Source: Desulfococcus multivorans
GTDB lineage: Bacteria; Desulfobacterota; Desulfobacteria; Desulfobacterales; Desulfococcaceae
DNA: 64,000 nt
Assembly (NCBI RefSeq): GCF_001854245.1
Contig: NZ_CP015381.1
Span: 4,375,001-4,439,000, forward strand
Direction of reading: 5' to 3'
Program-made: the position numbers and the translations under genes
Shown: positions 44,441 through 57,493 of the stretch, piece by piece
How the letters are laid out: every line of letters begins with the position of its first letter
Position numbering within the stretch: position 1 is the stretch's first letter
Notes under the pieces: model-generated
What the model was told of the DNA's origin: nothing
Seen by the model: only the letters and a program-made list of their open reading frames with translations
Databases searched by the model: none

Positions 44441-44965
44441 ATGTTGGACATCGCCGTCGCCTACAATCGATACGCTTTTCTGGGATATGAATTTCTGACC
44501 TGGCTGTGGTTCGTTGTGGAAAAAGACCGGGATCTTCTGACCGCCATAGAACCCGAAATGACGACCCTCGCCCTCGGCAACCGCGTCGTCCTCGAAAACA
44601 GGATTCAGGAAGCCGTGGAGAGCATCACCATAAAGGGCGACGACGCAGGTCTGGAAGAAGGACTTCTCGCCTTGAGGAAAGGAGCGGTCGTTACGGAGCT
44701 CAACCTTGTTTACAGGATCGGGGAACAGGAATGGCGCGTTACAGTAAAAGGGGAAAGCTTCAATATTTCCAATCTCAAAACCCCGGAAATCGGGGCCATC
44801 GAAACCCGGGACGATATCGAGGGGTTTCTGCTGGAGAAGGTCTACCTGTATGAAAAGGTCGTCCGGCTCATCGATAAGCTTTACGCCGGGTTTCTCCGAC
44901 ACCGGCTTTCCGCGGACTGGAACGAACGGGTGCTTCCGTTGTTGAAGCAGTGGATCCATGAATAA
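44441..44965 (+). CDS. Probable C-terminal half of a split RdgC
   Basis: 174 aa, beginning 9 nt after the RdgC-like gene. Most of it is unfamiliar, but LEEGLLALRKGAVVTELNLVY followed by EWRVTVKGESFNISNLKTPE has the pattern of the RdgC C-terminus, in which a 'I-x3-L-x2-GK-x-VT-x-LAL' stretch leads into a strand and a terminal LKRLK. I infer that the two genes together make up RdgC, or that this one is a dedicated partner. Both are packed tightly before dnaN (15 nt), suggesting a role at the replication fork. Its own N-terminus (residues 1-45) is extra. Confidence 0.55.
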   Translation: MLDIAVAYNRYAFLGYEFLTWLWFVVEKDRDLLTAIEPEMTTLALGNRVVLENRIQEAVESITIKGDDAGLEEGLLALRKGAVVTELNLVYRIGEQEWRVTVKGESFNISNLKTPEIGAIETRDDIEGFLLEKVYLYEKVVRLIDKLYAGFLRHRLSADWNERVLPLLKQWIHE

Positions 44966-44980
44966 CAGAGGGTTTCCTTT

Positions 44981-48543
<3,563 letters not shown>

Positions 48544-48639
48544 CACGAGTATTGTCCGTAAATCGGTTTTTATATTGAGCTCCGATGGACGCCGGGGCAC
48601 CCAAAGCGCAACGATTGGCTCAAGGAGGTGGACCGTCAC

Positions 48640-49119
48640 ATGATACCCCTGTTATCCGACCCGAACGATCCCGTCTCCATTATTGAAATCATCAAAAGTG
48701 TCGTCGGTCTTGTTGCTACCTGCCTGGGTCTCATCGTCATCCTTATCGGGCTCCGGTACGCCATGCAGATTTTCCAACTCGTCTTCACCATTCTCAATTC
48801 CCCATCGTATCTGAACGGCGTCATTCACGAGATGGCGGAGAGCATCGGTGGAAGGGCGTTCGATATCCGGCTGGACGGCAGAGCCGTTCCCCTGGCCAAT
48901 CTCATGGCCCTCACGGTTTACTGCTGCGGGGCCTTCCTGGCCGCATGGCTGACCTTGGCATTGATGCACACCGGCGCGAAAATCGTATCGCTCACGGCAG
49001 GCGACCGAAACGCAGTGAGGGAGATTCTGAAAAACGTCTTCCCGAAATCCCTCCAAACGAAAGGGGCCACATCGAATCAAGACCCCGAACCCCGCTCTAC
49101 CGCCCGTCACCCGTCCTGA
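48640..49119 (+). CDS. Small membrane protein of unknown function
   Basis: 159 aa from ATG 48640 with AGGAGG 11 nt upstream; a GTG at 48628 overlaps that site and is less likely. Two clear membrane segments (about residues 18-45, VGLVATCLGLIVILIGLRYAM, and 87-110, LTVYCCGAFLAAWLTLALM) surround a ~40-residue loop. The C-terminus is basic and Ser/Pro-rich. I do not recognise the family. It follows gyrB by 97 bp on the same strand and may be cotranscribed. A dispersed hairpin repeat lies downstream. Confidence 0.7.
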   Translation: MIPLLSDPNDPVSIIEIIKSVVGLVATCLGLIVILIGLRYAMQIFQLVFTILNSPSYLNGVIHEMAESIGGRAFDIRLDGRAVPLANLMALTVYCCGAFLAAWLTLALMHTGAKIVSLTAGDRNAVREILKNVFPKSLQTKGATSNQDPEPRSTARHPS

Positions 49120-49210
49120 ACCCCATCGGTCCGGACGGCGGAATCTGGATTCATAACCATGGAATCGGTTTCGTGCCTGAAATACCAACAGAAAAGCGTA
49201 CCGAAAAAAA

Positions 49211-49286
49211 CTCAACTTTCGACTTTTGTGATGGTGACCGGATAGCGGTGCCGGGAGGATACGGCCTATGAAAGTCGAAAGTTGAG
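49211..49286 (+). repeat. Dispersed hairpin repeat, copy 3
   Basis: Arms 49211-49229 and 49268-49286 with the same 38-nt loop as the copy at 6069 (one base differs). The loop-proximal three bases of the left arm differ, leaving 16 paired bases. It lies between a plus-strand gene and the minus-strand tRNA-Pro terminator. Confidence 0.85.
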
Positions 49287-49290
49287 AGAG

Positions 49291-49328
49291 AGAAAAAAAA
49301 CGGGTAACCGCTTTCGCCGTAACCCGTT
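49291..49328 (-). terminator. Terminator of tRNA-Pro
   Basis: On the minus strand AACGGGT (49322-49328) and ACCCGTT (49299-49305) close a stem with a GAAA-type inner loop, followed by a run of eight T (49293-49300). It begins 10 nt after the tRNA end. Confidence 0.85.
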
Positions 49329-49337
49329 GATTTTATC

Positions 49338-49414
49338 TGGTCGGGGCGGAGGGATTTGAACCCCCGGCTTTCTGCTCCCAAAGCAGACGCGCTACCAGGC
49401 TGCGCCACGCCCCG
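49338..49414 (-). tRNA. tRNA-Pro (UGG)
   Basis: 77 nt with encoded CCA. The acceptor stem CGGGGCG pairs with CGCCCCG, the anticodon loop is TTTGGGA (anticodon TGG) and the T arm has GGTTCAAATCC. A terminator follows. Confidence 0.96.
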
Positions 49415-49510
49415 ATGTCTTTGACGTGATTGCGTTAGCATGATCCTCGCCGGAATGCAAGATTTTGTTGAACGAAAAACCGGGATAACCACTTCTTTTT
49501 TCAATTTTTC

Positions 49511-49539
49511 TTGACACCTAAATCGTTAGGTATTAGATT
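49511..49539 (+). promoter_or_regulatory. Promoter of tRNA-Leu
   Basis: TTGACA (49511-49516), 17 nt, TAGATT (49534-49539). The spacer contains the palindrome CCTAAATCGTTAGG. The tRNA begins 110 nt downstream. Confidence 0.55.
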
Positions 49540-49648
49540 ACAAGGCTGTATATCTTAATAGTGGTTATTTCAGGCTATTATCGCATTTTACCAACCAAAG
49601 CGAGGGCAACACGGGCTGTTTGGCGGGTTTTTGGCAAATACGACAAAT

Positions 49649-49735
49649 GCGAGAGTGGCGGAACTGGTAGACGCACTGGACTTAGGATCCAGCTCTGGGG
49701 ACAGAGTGGGAGTTCGAGTCTCCCCTCTCGCACCA
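49649..49735 (+). tRNA. tRNA-Leu (UAG)
   Basis: 87 nt with encoded CCA and the long variable arm of a class II tRNA. The anticodon loop is CTTAGGA (anticodon TAG), and GCGAGAG pairs with CTCTCGC in the acceptor stem. The trigger factor gene follows 75 nt downstream. Confidence 0.96.
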
Positions 49736-49810
49736 AGATAAGGTTTCAATTCAACGTGCCTGAAGGGGGTGTCTGACTTCAGGCATTTGATTTATTTGGA
49801 GAGGATAACG

Positions 49811-51142
49811 ATGGAAGTGAATGTGGAAGATCTGAGCAGCGTGAAAAAAGTTTTGCATATTGAAATCCCGCAGGATGTGGTTAAACGCGAGATCGACAAT
49901 GCCTACAAAGAACTCAAGAAAACCGCAAAGATCAAAGGTTTTCGTCCTGGAAAGGCCCCGCGGCAGGTGCTGGAGCGACACTATAAAAAGGATGTGCATG
50001 CGGATGTCTCCTCCAAATTGATCCAGGACTCGTTTGCCGAGGCCGTGAAGGAAAACAACCTGGAGGTCATCGGAAGCCCTCAGATCGATCCCCCGGATCT
50101 GGCCTATGACAAACCCTATGCCTATGATGCCGCCGTCGAGATCCGACCTGTACTCGACACCATCGATTTTTCGGGTATCCAGCTGAAGAAGACGATCTAT
50201 AAAGTTACGGACCAGGAGATCGACACGCAGCTGAAAGCCCTTCAGAAAAATCTGACCCGGCAGGAAAAGATCGACGAATTCCGTCCGGCCCGGTCCGGCG
50301 ATTTTGTTCTCATCGACTACGAAGGATTTAAAGACGGCAAACCCTTTGAAGAAACTCAGATGACGGAGAACTTCACCCTGAAGATCGGGGCCGGACAGAT
50401 CGCGGATGCGATGGACGACGCGATCGTCGGCATGAAGCCCGATGAAACCCGGACCGCGACCGTGACATTTCCCGAGGACCATGCCAACGACAAACTGAAG
50501 GGTCAGACGATCGAATTCAATATCACCCTCAAAGAGATCCGCAAGGAAGTTGTTCCGGAAATAGATGACGATTTCGCTAAACAATTCGGCAAGTTCGAGA
50601 CCCTGGATGCGCTGAAGGCCGAAATTATCCAGAATCTTTCCCAGGGATACGAGAAGCGGACGGAACAGGAATTGAACGAACAGATCTTTTCGACGCTTCT
50701 GGAGCGGATAGCCTTTGAGGTGCCGGATGCCATGATCGAATATGAGCTTGAGGGCATTGTTTCGGATGCCGAACGGACCTTCAGCTACCATAATATGAGC
50801 ATGGAGCAGATCGGCATGACCCACGAGACCCTTCGCGAAAAATATCGGGACACGGCCCTCAAGCAGGTCAAACGCCATCTGATTCTGGGCAAGATCATCG
50901 AGCAGGAACCGTTGGAACTCTCGGAAGCCGAACTGGTCCAGGGTTTTGAAAACATGGCGAAGACCTTCCATCAACCGGCGGAAGAAATCCGGAAATACTA
51001 CGAAGCCCCGGAAAACCAGGAACGGCTCGCCTATTTCAAACACACTTTACTTGAAAAGAAAGCGATAGAACTTATTATTAACAAGAGTGATATCGAAGAG
51101 GTACCAGCGGAAATCGCCGCGGAAACAGAAGAAAGCGTTTAA
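49811..51142 (+). CDS. tig: Trigger factor (ribosome-associated chaperone)
   Basis: 443 aa from ATG 49811, which has GGAGAGG upstream; the 14-codon extension in frame is not supported. The N-terminal ribosome-binding domain carries GFRPGKAPRQVLERHY, matching the GFRxGKxP signature that docks to L23. The FKBP-type prolyl isomerase domain follows (~155-245, SGDFVLIDYEGFKDGKPFEE), then a helical C-terminal chaperone domain. It shields nascent chains at the exit tunnel. It heads the tig-clpP-clpX-lon cluster. Confidence 0.96.
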   Translation: MEVNVEDLSSVKKVLHIEIPQDVVKREIDNAYKELKKTAKIKGFRPGKAPRQVLERHYKKDVHADVSSKLIQDSFAEAVKENNLEVIGSPQIDPPDLAYDKPYAYDAAVEIRPVLDTIDFSGIQLKKTIYKVTDQEIDTQLKALQKNLTRQEKIDEFRPARSGDFVLIDYEGFKDGKPFEETQMTENFTLKIGAGQIADAMDDAIVGMKPDETRTATVTFPEDHANDKLKGQTIEFNITLKEIRKEVVPEIDDDFAKQFGKFETLDALKAEIIQNLSQGYEKRTEQELNEQIFSTLLERIAFEVPDAMIEYELEGIVSDAERTFSYHNMSMEQIGMTHETLREKYRDTALKQVKRHLILGKIIEQEPLELSEAELVQGFENMAKTFHQPAEEIRKYYEAPENQERLAYFKHTLLEKKAIELIINKSDIEEVPAEIAAETEESV

Positions 51143-51150
51143 TCGTAAGT

Positions 51151-51181
51151 GCAGATACCTGAAGTCGTTTCAGGTATCTGC
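51151..51181 (+). terminator. Hairpin between tig and clpP
   Basis: GCAGATACCTGAA (51151-51163) pairs perfectly with TTCAGGTATCTGC (51169-51181), 13 bp with a 5-nt loop, 8 nt after the tig stop. No T run follows, so it may be an mRNA-stabilising or partial attenuating hairpin rather than a full terminator. Confidence 0.6.
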
Positions 51182-51331
51182 TTCGGCATCCCCTCTGTTA
51201 TCCTGATTCTCTCTTCTAATCACCTGTTGACTTACATGAGTTCTCATGAATCCTCTCCCCATGAAAATGCCCATGGGTCGACGGGGTTCCGTCAGATGTC
51301 CCACATTAACGATTAAAACAAGGAGTGTACT

Positions 51332-51946
51332 GTGCCGTTAATCCCAATGGTCGTTGAGCAGAGCAGCAGAGGCGAGCGCGCTTATGACATTTATTCGAGG
51401 CTCTTGAAAGACAGAATCATATTTCTGGGCACGGCGATTACGGATGAAGTGGCCAATCTTTTGATTGCCCAGTTTCTTTTTCTCGAATCCGAAGATCCGG
51501 AAAAAGACATCAATTTTTACATCAACTCCCCCGGCGGCGTCGTCACATCCGGCCTCGCCATCTACGATACAATGCAGTATATCAAACCCGATATCGCCAC
51601 CGTGTGCCTCGGCCAGGCGGCGAGTATGGGTGCCGTTCTTCTGGCCGCCGGCGCCAAGGGAAAGCGGTATGCCCTTCCCAATTCCCGGATTATGATCCAT
51701 CAGCCCATGGGCGGTTCCCAGGGGCAGGCGTCGGATATCGCCATCCAGGCCAAGGAGATCCTTCGCATGAGGGACGCTCTCAACGAAATCCTGGCGAAGC
51801 ATACCGGCCAGGATTTGGAGCGGGTCCAGCGCGATACGGACCGTGATTTCTTCATGTCCGGTCAGGACGCCAAAGAATACGGGATCATCGACCACGTCAT
51901 GGCCAGTCGGGATGATCTCGATCATCTGGAAGAGAAAAAGGAGTAA
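51332..51946 (+). CDS. clpP: ATP-dependent Clp protease proteolytic subunit
   Basis: 204 aa from a GTG start preceded by AAGGAG. The catalytic triad is Ser98 (GQAASMG), His123 (MIHQPMGG) and Asp172 (DTDRDFFMS). The N-terminal [19 protein letters not shown] is the loop region that docks with ClpX. Fourteen subunits form the closed proteolytic barrel. clpX starts 5 nt after the stop. Confidence 0.98.
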   Translation: MPLIPMVVEQSSRGERAYDIYSRLLKDRIIFLGTAITDEVANLLIAQFLFLESEDPEKDINFYINSPGGVVTSGLAIYDTMQYIKPDIATVCLGQAASMGAVLLAAGAKGKRYALPNSRIMIHQPMGGSQGQASDIAIQAKEILRMRDALNEILAKHTGQDLERVQRDTDRDFFMSGQDAKEYGIIDHVMASRDDLDHLEEKKE

Positions 51947-51951
51947 ATGCG

Positions 51952-53196
51952 ATGAGCAGAAAAAACGAGGAAAACGACAATCTCTTCTGTTCCTTTTGCG
52001 GCAAAAGCCAGAATGAGGTCAAGAAGCTGATTGCGGGTCCGGCCGTGTATATATGCGATGAATGTATTCAGCTGTGCAGTGAAATCATCGAGGAAGAGAG
52101 CGAGAAGGACGCCCGGGAAACCGAGATCGCTATGATTCCAAAGGAAATCAAGAAGATGCTTGATGAATACGTCATCGAACAGGAGGATGCCAAAAAGGTT
52201 CTGTCGGTGGCGGTATACAATCATTACAAGCGACTTGAGTCCCACGTGGTATCGGGCGATGTGGAGATTCAGAAAAGCAACATCCTCTTGATCGGCCCTA
52301 CGGGTTCAGGGAAAACCCTCCTGGCCCAGACCCTGGCCCGGTTTCTCAACGTCCCCTTCACCATTGCGGATGCCACAAGCCTGACCGAGGCCGGATATGT
52401 GGGGGAAGATGTGGAAAACATCATCCTTTCCCTGCTTCAGAACGCCGACTATGACGTCGAGAAGGCTAAAAAAGGGATTGTTTACATCGATGAGATCGAC
52501 AAGATCGCCAGCAAATCGGACAATCCCTCCATCACTCGAGATGTCTCGGGGGAGGGCGTTCAGCAGGCGCTTTTGAAAATCATCGAGGGAACCACGGCCA
52601 GCGTTCCCCCAAAGGGGGGCCGAAAGCATCCCCAGCAGGATTTCGTGAAGGTCGACACCTCGAATATTCTTTTTATTTGCGGCGGCACCTTCAACGGGCT
52701 CGACAAGATCGTTCGGCAGCGGACCGGCTCCAAGACCATGGGCTTCGGTTCCAAGATAACGCAATCGGACGATCGCAATATCGGCGACATCCTGAAAGAC
52801 GTTCAGCCGGAAGACCTTATCAAGTTTGGTCTCATCCCCGAATTTCTGGGACGTCTGCCCGTCATCGCGACCCTGGGAGAGCTCAACGCTTCCTCTCTGA
52901 TCCGCATCCTGACCGAGCCCAAAAACGCTTTGGTCAAACAGTACCGGAAGCTCTTCGAAATGGAAGGCGTCAACCTGAGATTGACAGACAGCGCCCTCTC
53001 CGCTATTGCACAGGAAGCCCTGAAACGCAAATCAGGCGCGCGCGGGCTTCGGGCGATCATGGAAGGCTGCATGCTCGGTATCATGTACGAAATCCCCTCC
53101 ATCGGGAACGTCAAGGAATGCGTCATCGGTGAGGATGTCGTTCTGAACAAAGAGGAGCCCATTCTCCTATATGAGCAAACCAAAAAACAGGCTTAA
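51952..53196 (+). CDS. clpX: ATP-dependent Clp protease ATP-binding subunit ClpX
   Basis: 414 aa with AAAGGAG upstream. The zinc-binding domain uses Cys13, Cys16, Cys35 and Cys38. The AAA+ core has Walker A GPTGSGKT (about residue 115), Walker [12 protein letters not shown], the ClpP-docking loop type region and sensor elements ([14 protein letters not shown]). The pore loop GYVGEDVE threads substrates. ClpX unfolds tagged proteins and feeds them to ClpP. lon begins 18 nt after. Confidence 0.98.
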   Translation: MSRKNEENDNLFCSFCGKSQNEVKKLIAGPAVYICDECIQLCSEIIEEESEKDARETEIAMIPKEIKKMLDEYVIEQEDAKKVLSVAVYNHYKRLESHVVSGDVEIQKSNILLIGPTGSGKTLLAQTLARFLNVPFTIADATSLTEAGYVGEDVENIILSLLQNADYDVEKAKKGIVYIDEIDKIASKSDNPSITRDVSGEGVQQALLKIIEGTTASVPPKGGRKHPQQDFVKVDTSNILFICGGTFNGLDKIVRQRTGSKTMGFGSKITQSDDRNIGDILKDVQPEDLIKFGLIPEFLGRLPVIATLGELNASSLIRILTEPKNALVKQYRKLFEMEGVNLRLTDSALSAIAQEALKRKSGARGLRAIMEGCMLGIMYEIPSIGNVKECVIGEDVVLNKEEPILLYEQTKKQA

Positions 53197-53214
53197 GGAT
53201 CCACTGATAGCATA

Positions 53215-55668
53215 ATGATCAATTTTCCGAAAATCTTACGTAAAGAAGACGATTCCGGTTCGACGAACCTGGTGCTGCCCCTTTTGCCGCTGAGAGACAT
53301 TGTCGTATTCCCTCATATGGTAGCGCCGCTCTTCGTGGGACGGACCAAATCGGTGAATGCACTTGCCGATGCCATGAACAGCGAGAAAAGCGTGTTTCTC
53401 GCCATCCAGAAAAAAGCGGGAATCGACAAGCCGGAGCCCAAGGACATTCATTCCATAGGAACCGTCGGCAATGTGCTGCAGCTCCTTCGCTTGCCTGACG
53501 GTACCGTAAAGGCTCTGGTCGAGGGAAAAGTCAGGGGGGTGATCCATAATTTCATCCCCAACGACGACTTTTTTCAGGTGGAAGCCTCCATTTTGGCGGA
53601 GCCGGTCCCCGATGAACCCGATGTCGCCGCCCTCACCCGGGCCATCATCGACAGCTTCGAGGAATATGCAAAATTAAACAAGAGCATCTCCAAGGACCTG
53701 ATCAACAATGTTTCCGCCATAACGGACCCTTCGAAGCTGGCGGACACCGTCGCGGCCCATTTCTCCTTCAAGATCGAGGACAAGCAGCGGCTGCTGGAAG
53801 AGATCGATCCATATAAGCGGCTTTCTTATCTGCTCGGCCTGATCAAGATGGAGGTCGAGGTCTACGAAATGGACCAGCGTATCAAGGTCCGGGTCAAGGA
53901 ACAGATGGAGAAGACCCAGAAAAACTATTATCTCAACGAGCAGATGCGCGCCATCAAGAAAGAGATGGGGGCTGAAGACGACGGGGCGGAGGAACTGGAT
54001 GAACTGGAAAAGCGGATCAAGCGCAAGCGAATGACCAAAGAGGCCAAGGCCAAGGTTTATCAGGAGTTCAAAAAACTCAAGCTGATGACCCCCATGTCGG
54101 CCGAGGCCACGGTGGTGCGCAACTACATCGAATGGATTATCAGCCTTCCATGGTTCGACCGCAGCCGCATCACCACCGATATCGATGCGGCGGAAAAAAT
54201 TCTGGACGAGGATCATTACGGGCTCGAAAAACCCAAGGAGCGGATCATCGAGTACCTGGCCGTTCAATCCCTGGTGAAAAAGCTCAAGGGACCCATCCTT
54301 TGCCTGGTGGGGCCGCCGGGAGTGGGAAAAACCTCCATCGCCAAGTCTGTTGCGAGGGCCACGGGCCGGAAATTTGTCCGCCTCTCCCTGGGGGGCGTTC
54401 GGGATGAGGCGGAGATTCGCGGCCACCGGCGGACCTACATCGGTGCCATGCCCGGAAAGGTCCTCCAATCCCTCAAAAAAGTGGGCGTAAACAATCCGGT
54501 CTTCTGTCTTGACGAAGTCGACAAAATGAGCATGGACTTCAGAGGGGATCCTTCGGCGGCGCTTCTGGAGGTGCTCGATCCCGAGCAGAACAACGCCTTT
54601 AACGACCATTACCTGGATCTGGATTACGATCTCTCGGAGATATTTTTCATCACCACGGCCAACACCCTGCCCGACATTCCCCTCCCCCTCCAGGATCGGA
54701 TGGAGATTATCCGTCTGCCGGGGTATACGGAGTATGAAAAATACCACATCGCAAAGGGGTATCTGGTCTCCAAACAGATCGAGGCCAACGGGCTTTCGGG
54801 AAAGGATATTCAATTCAACAAAAGTGCCATATACACGATCATTCAACAGTACACCCGCGAGGCCGGCGTTCGAAATCTCGAGCGTGAAATCGCATCCATC
54901 TGTCGAAAGATCGCCCGGGAATTCATGAAAGATCCTTCCATCGAATCCTTCCGCGTCACGCCCAAATCGGTTCAGAAATATCTGGGCCCGCCCCGCTTCC
55001 GGCACAGCCAGCTGGAGGAGAAGGACCAGGTGGGTATCGTCAACGGACTCGCCTGGACCCAGTTCGGCGGGGAACTCCTCTGCGTGGAAACCGCAATCAT
55101 GCCGGGCAAGGGAAACCTGACCGTCACCGGAAAACTGGGGGACGTCATGAAGGAATCCGCCCAGGCCGCTTTCAGCTATGTTCGCTCACGGGCCAACACT
55201 CTTGCCATCGACGTTGATTTTTACAAAAAAATCGATCTCCACATCCACGTTCCGGAGGGGGCTATCCCCAAGGACGGCCCGTCCGCGGGCATCGCAATGG
55301 GGGTATCGCTGGCGTCGGCGCTTACCGGACGTCCTGTCCATCGAGACATCGCCATGACCGGAGAGATCACCCTCCGAGGCCGGGTGCTGCCCATCGGAGG
55401 CCTCAAGGAAAAAATCCTGGCGGCTCATCGGGCCGGCATCCGAAAGGTCTTGATGCCCAAGGAGAACGAGAAAGACCTGAAGGACATCCCTGCGGCGGTA
55501 TCCAAGCAAATCGAAATCGTTCCCGTGGATCACATGGATGAGGTGCTCTTCCATGCCCTGCTGCCGCAACAGGCCGACAAAAGCCCCGTGGCGGGGGATG
55601 CGGCGATGTCCGTCGAGATGATCCCCAAAGAGCCGGACGACATGGTCCAGGGCTCCACGATCAATTGA
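53215..55668 (+). CDS. lon: ATP-dependent protease Lon
   Basis: 817 aa. The LON N-terminal domain begins [24 protein letters not shown]. The AAA+ domain has Walker [16 protein letters not shown] (about residue 365), Walker [10 protein letters not shown] and [16 protein letters not shown]. The protease domain carries the catalytic Ser in PKDGPSAG and the Lys in [14 protein letters not shown]. Lon removes damaged and regulatory proteins in the cytoplasm. It ends the tig-clpP-clpX-lon cluster; the tRNA-Val promoter follows. Confidence 0.98.
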   Translation: MINFPKILRKEDDSGSTNLVLPLLPLRDIVVFPHMVAPLFVGRTKSVNALADAMNSEKSVFLAIQKKAGIDKPEPKDIHSIGTVGNVLQLLRLPDGTVKALVEGKVRGVIHNFIPNDDFFQVEASILAEPVPDEPDVAALTRAIIDSFEEYAKLNKSISKDLINNVSAITDPSKLADTVAAHFSFKIEDKQRLLEEIDPYKRLSYLLGLIKMEVEVYEMDQRIKVRVKEQMEKTQKNYYLNEQMRAIKKEMGAEDDGAEELDELEKRIKRKRMTKEAKAKVYQEFKKLKLMTPMSAEATVVRNYIEWIISLPWFDRSRITTDIDAAEKILDEDHYGLEKPKERIIEYLAVQSLVKKLKGPILCLVGPPGVGKTSIAKSVARATGRKFVRLSLGGVRDEAEIRGHRRTYIGAMPGKVLQSLKKVGVNNPVFCLDEVDKMSMDFRGDPSAALLEVLDPEQNNAFNDHYLDLDYDLSEIFFITTANTLPDIPLPLQDRMEIIRLPGYTEYEKYHIAKGYLVSKQIEANGLSGKDIQFNKSAIYTIIQQYTREAGVRNLEREIASICRKIAREFMKDPSIESFRVTPKSVQKYLGPPRFRHSQLEEKDQVGIVNGLAWTQFGGELLCVETAIMPGKGNLTVTGKLGDVMKESAQAAFSYVRSRANTLAIDVDFYKKIDLHIHVPEGAIPKDGPSAGIAMGVSLASALTGRPVHRDIAMTGEITLRGRVLPIGGLKEKILAAHRAGIRKVLMPKENEKDLKDIPAAVSKQIEIVPVDHMDEVLFHALLPQQADKSPVAGDAAMSVEMIPKEPDDMVQGSTIN

Positions 55669-55700
55669 TGGAAAAATAAAGAGAGACCGATAAATTTATC

Positions 55701-55729
55701 TTGACATCCCTTGATCAAATTGGTATTTA
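55701..55729 (+). promoter_or_regulatory. Promoter of the tRNA-Val/tRNA-Asp pair
   Basis: TTGACA (55701-55706), 17-nt spacer, TATTTA (55724-55729), about 34 nt before tRNA-Val. Confidence 0.75.
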
Positions 55730-55762
55730 CTCTTCGCTTTTGACGGAAACGTTGCGGAGCAA

Positions 55763-55835
55763 GGGCGGGTAGCTCAGTTGGGAGAGCATCGGCCTTACAA
55801 GCCGAGGGTCACAGGTTCAAGCCCTGTTCCGCCCA
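55763..55835 (+). tRNA. tRNA-Val (UAC)
   Basis: 73 nt to the discriminator base; CCA is not encoded. GGGCGGG pairs with TCCGCCC, and the anticodon loop is CTTACAA (anticodon TAC). Confidence 0.95.
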
Positions 55836-55869
55836 TCATCAGTCGCTTGACATTCTAAAGTTACCATTC

Positions 55870-55947
55870 GGGGGCGTAGTTCAGTTTGGTTAGAACGCCG
55901 GCCTGTCACGCCGGAGGTCGCGAGTTCGAGTCTCGTCGCTCCCGCCA
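55870..55947 (+). tRNA. tRNA-Asp (GUC), integration target
   Basis: 78 nt with encoded CCA. GGGGGCG pairs with CGCTCCC (one G-T), and the anticodon loop is CTGTCAC (anticodon GTC). The integrase frame on the other strand ends inside this gene, which marks it as the attachment site used by the adjacent accessory region. Confidence 0.95.
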
Positions 55948-57041
55948 CAAATTCCTAATAAGTTCGACGCATTAGCCACCTTCGGGTGGCTTTTGCCGTT
56001 GTAGGTATGTTGTAGTTTTCGGGCCTCGGCATATGCTGCCTTGGCATTGGCCGACTGCCCTTGAAAATATCGCTCGAACGCCGCGTTGGTGCTGTGCATC
56101 GTTCCGTGTTTGATCTGCTCCGGGCTCATCACCTGGCCGAGCGCCGTTACCGTGCTGTGTTTTGTCCCGCCGTAAAGGTCCACGCCCTCGATACCCAAGT
56201 TCTCACAGGCCCGCGTCCACCACTTGTAAAACATCCGCTTTCCGAATGGCTGCCCCGCCTTCGCGCCGTTTGCGGTCTTGTCATGCCGAAAAAAATGCAG
56301 ATCCGGCAGACCGCGCGGCATCGCCTTCAGGGCCTCGATGTCTTCATCGAGCAGTGGGACCACCTTCGGCCGTTTCTCTTTTGGTGATGGGATCACGATT
56401 GCGCCGAGTTTGTGGTTGATCTGCCCTTCTCTCAGTGAAAGCATTTCCGCCGGCCGTATGGACACATACGTTGCAAGCCAACGGATACCCAGGGCGATCT
56501 TAGGCGATATGTGCACCGATATCCGGCCCACCTCATCAATGATGGCCTGCTGTGTCTCCAGGTCGATGATATTCCTCCAGCCAAGTTCGAATCGGATCTC
56601 GGGAAATCTCGGCATCGCCTCAAGAACATCCCGCCGGACAAGCCATGTCCAGAAGGCATGAAGTGCGCTCTTCATGTCGGCCCTGGTCTTGTCGGAAAAA
56701 TCCTGTGCCCATAACAGGTCTTCTATCTCAGCGTAGCCTATGTTTTTGATGTTCACCTCCCCCCAGGCGTCAGTGGCCCTAGTCAAATAATTGTTGATGT
56801 TCCGGAATGACGCCGGCTTGACCTTCGTTTTTTTGAAGGCAAGATACTTGGTCACAAGGTTTGATACGGCAAGCGGTTTGTCCTTGGCGTAATCCCGAAG
56901 GTCAAACGTGCCCTTGTCCATCTCGTACCGAAGGCCGGTCAGAAAGCGTTCAGCCTCCGGCCTGGTCTTGAACCACCTGGACACAGATCTACCGAACCGA
57001 ACAACAAACCCCCCACGGTTTTCATAGATTTGTCCTTTCAT
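55890..57041 (-). CDS. Tyrosine recombinase/integrase ending inside tRNA-Asp
   Basis: 383 aa from ATG 57041 (AAAGGAGGG upstream); longer frame unsupported. The N-terminal ~60 residues look like an arm-binding domain (GQIYENRGGFVVRFGR), then a SAM-like core-binding domain (~70-165), then the catalytic domain with the first Arg in YVSIRPAEMLSLREGQ, a His in HSTVTALGQ and a likely nucleophile Tyr in FERYFQGQ. The HxxR box is degenerate to the eye. The last ~18 residues (ETRTRDLRRDRP) are the reverse complement of tRNA-Asp, so the stop lies in the attachment site. It is the only integration gene of the accessory region. Confidence 0.88.
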   Translation of the reverse strand: MKGQIYENRGGFVVRFGRSVSRWFKTRPEAERFLTGLRYEMDKGTFDLRDYAKDKPLAVSNLVTKYLAFKKTKVKPASFRNINNYLTRATDAWGEVNIKNIGYAEIEDLLWAQDFSDKTRADMKSALHAFWTWLVRRDVLEAMPRFPEIRFELGWRNIIDLETQQAIIDEVGRISVHISPKIALGIRWLATYVSIRPAEMLSLREGQINHKLGAIVIPSPKEKRPKVVPLLDEDIEALKAMPRGLPDLHFFRHDKTANGAKAGQPFGKRMFYKWWTRACENLGIEGVDLYGGTKHSTVTALGQVMSPEQIKHGTMHSTNAAFERYFQGQSANAKAAYAEARKLQHTYNGKSHPKVANASNLLGICGGSDETRTRDLRRDRPAF

Positions 57042-57493
57042 GCAAAGCCCTCCTTTCGAGGGAAGGCTATTATGTCGGCGTCGGGCAGTCAAGAGATACC
57101 TCGATACGGTATACGGCACATCAAACGCGCCTGGTCGCATGGCGAGGCATTATCCCAGTCAAGGGTGCAGGGATTTTTTGTCTGTAGGTCTTCGAGCGGT
57201 CTGAAAAGATATGGATCGCCAACGAACGCAAGATGGTCAGTTGGGGTCCACTTTGGTTTGCGTGGAAAAACTCTGATTTGGTTGCCCATCCGAATTCCTC
57301 TGAGATGGGCGGGGCTTTGGTGTGGCAGGATCAGGATAAAAAAATAATTTGGGGGTGTCAAGGGTAAAATTCAAAGCATAACATAATAGCCCGAGCCAAT
57401 TTTTAGTTCCTTCCGATTTGTCCCGGTATTGTCCCGGAGATAGACGGTATAAAATGTGATGGTGTGGGATAAAAACTTTAGGCGGTTCTATTA
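57042..57493. other. Spacer between integrase and fic genes
   Basis: 452 bp without a supported gene. No second copy of the tRNA-Asp 3' end is seen here. The sequence becomes AT-rich towards the fic gene. Confidence 0.5.
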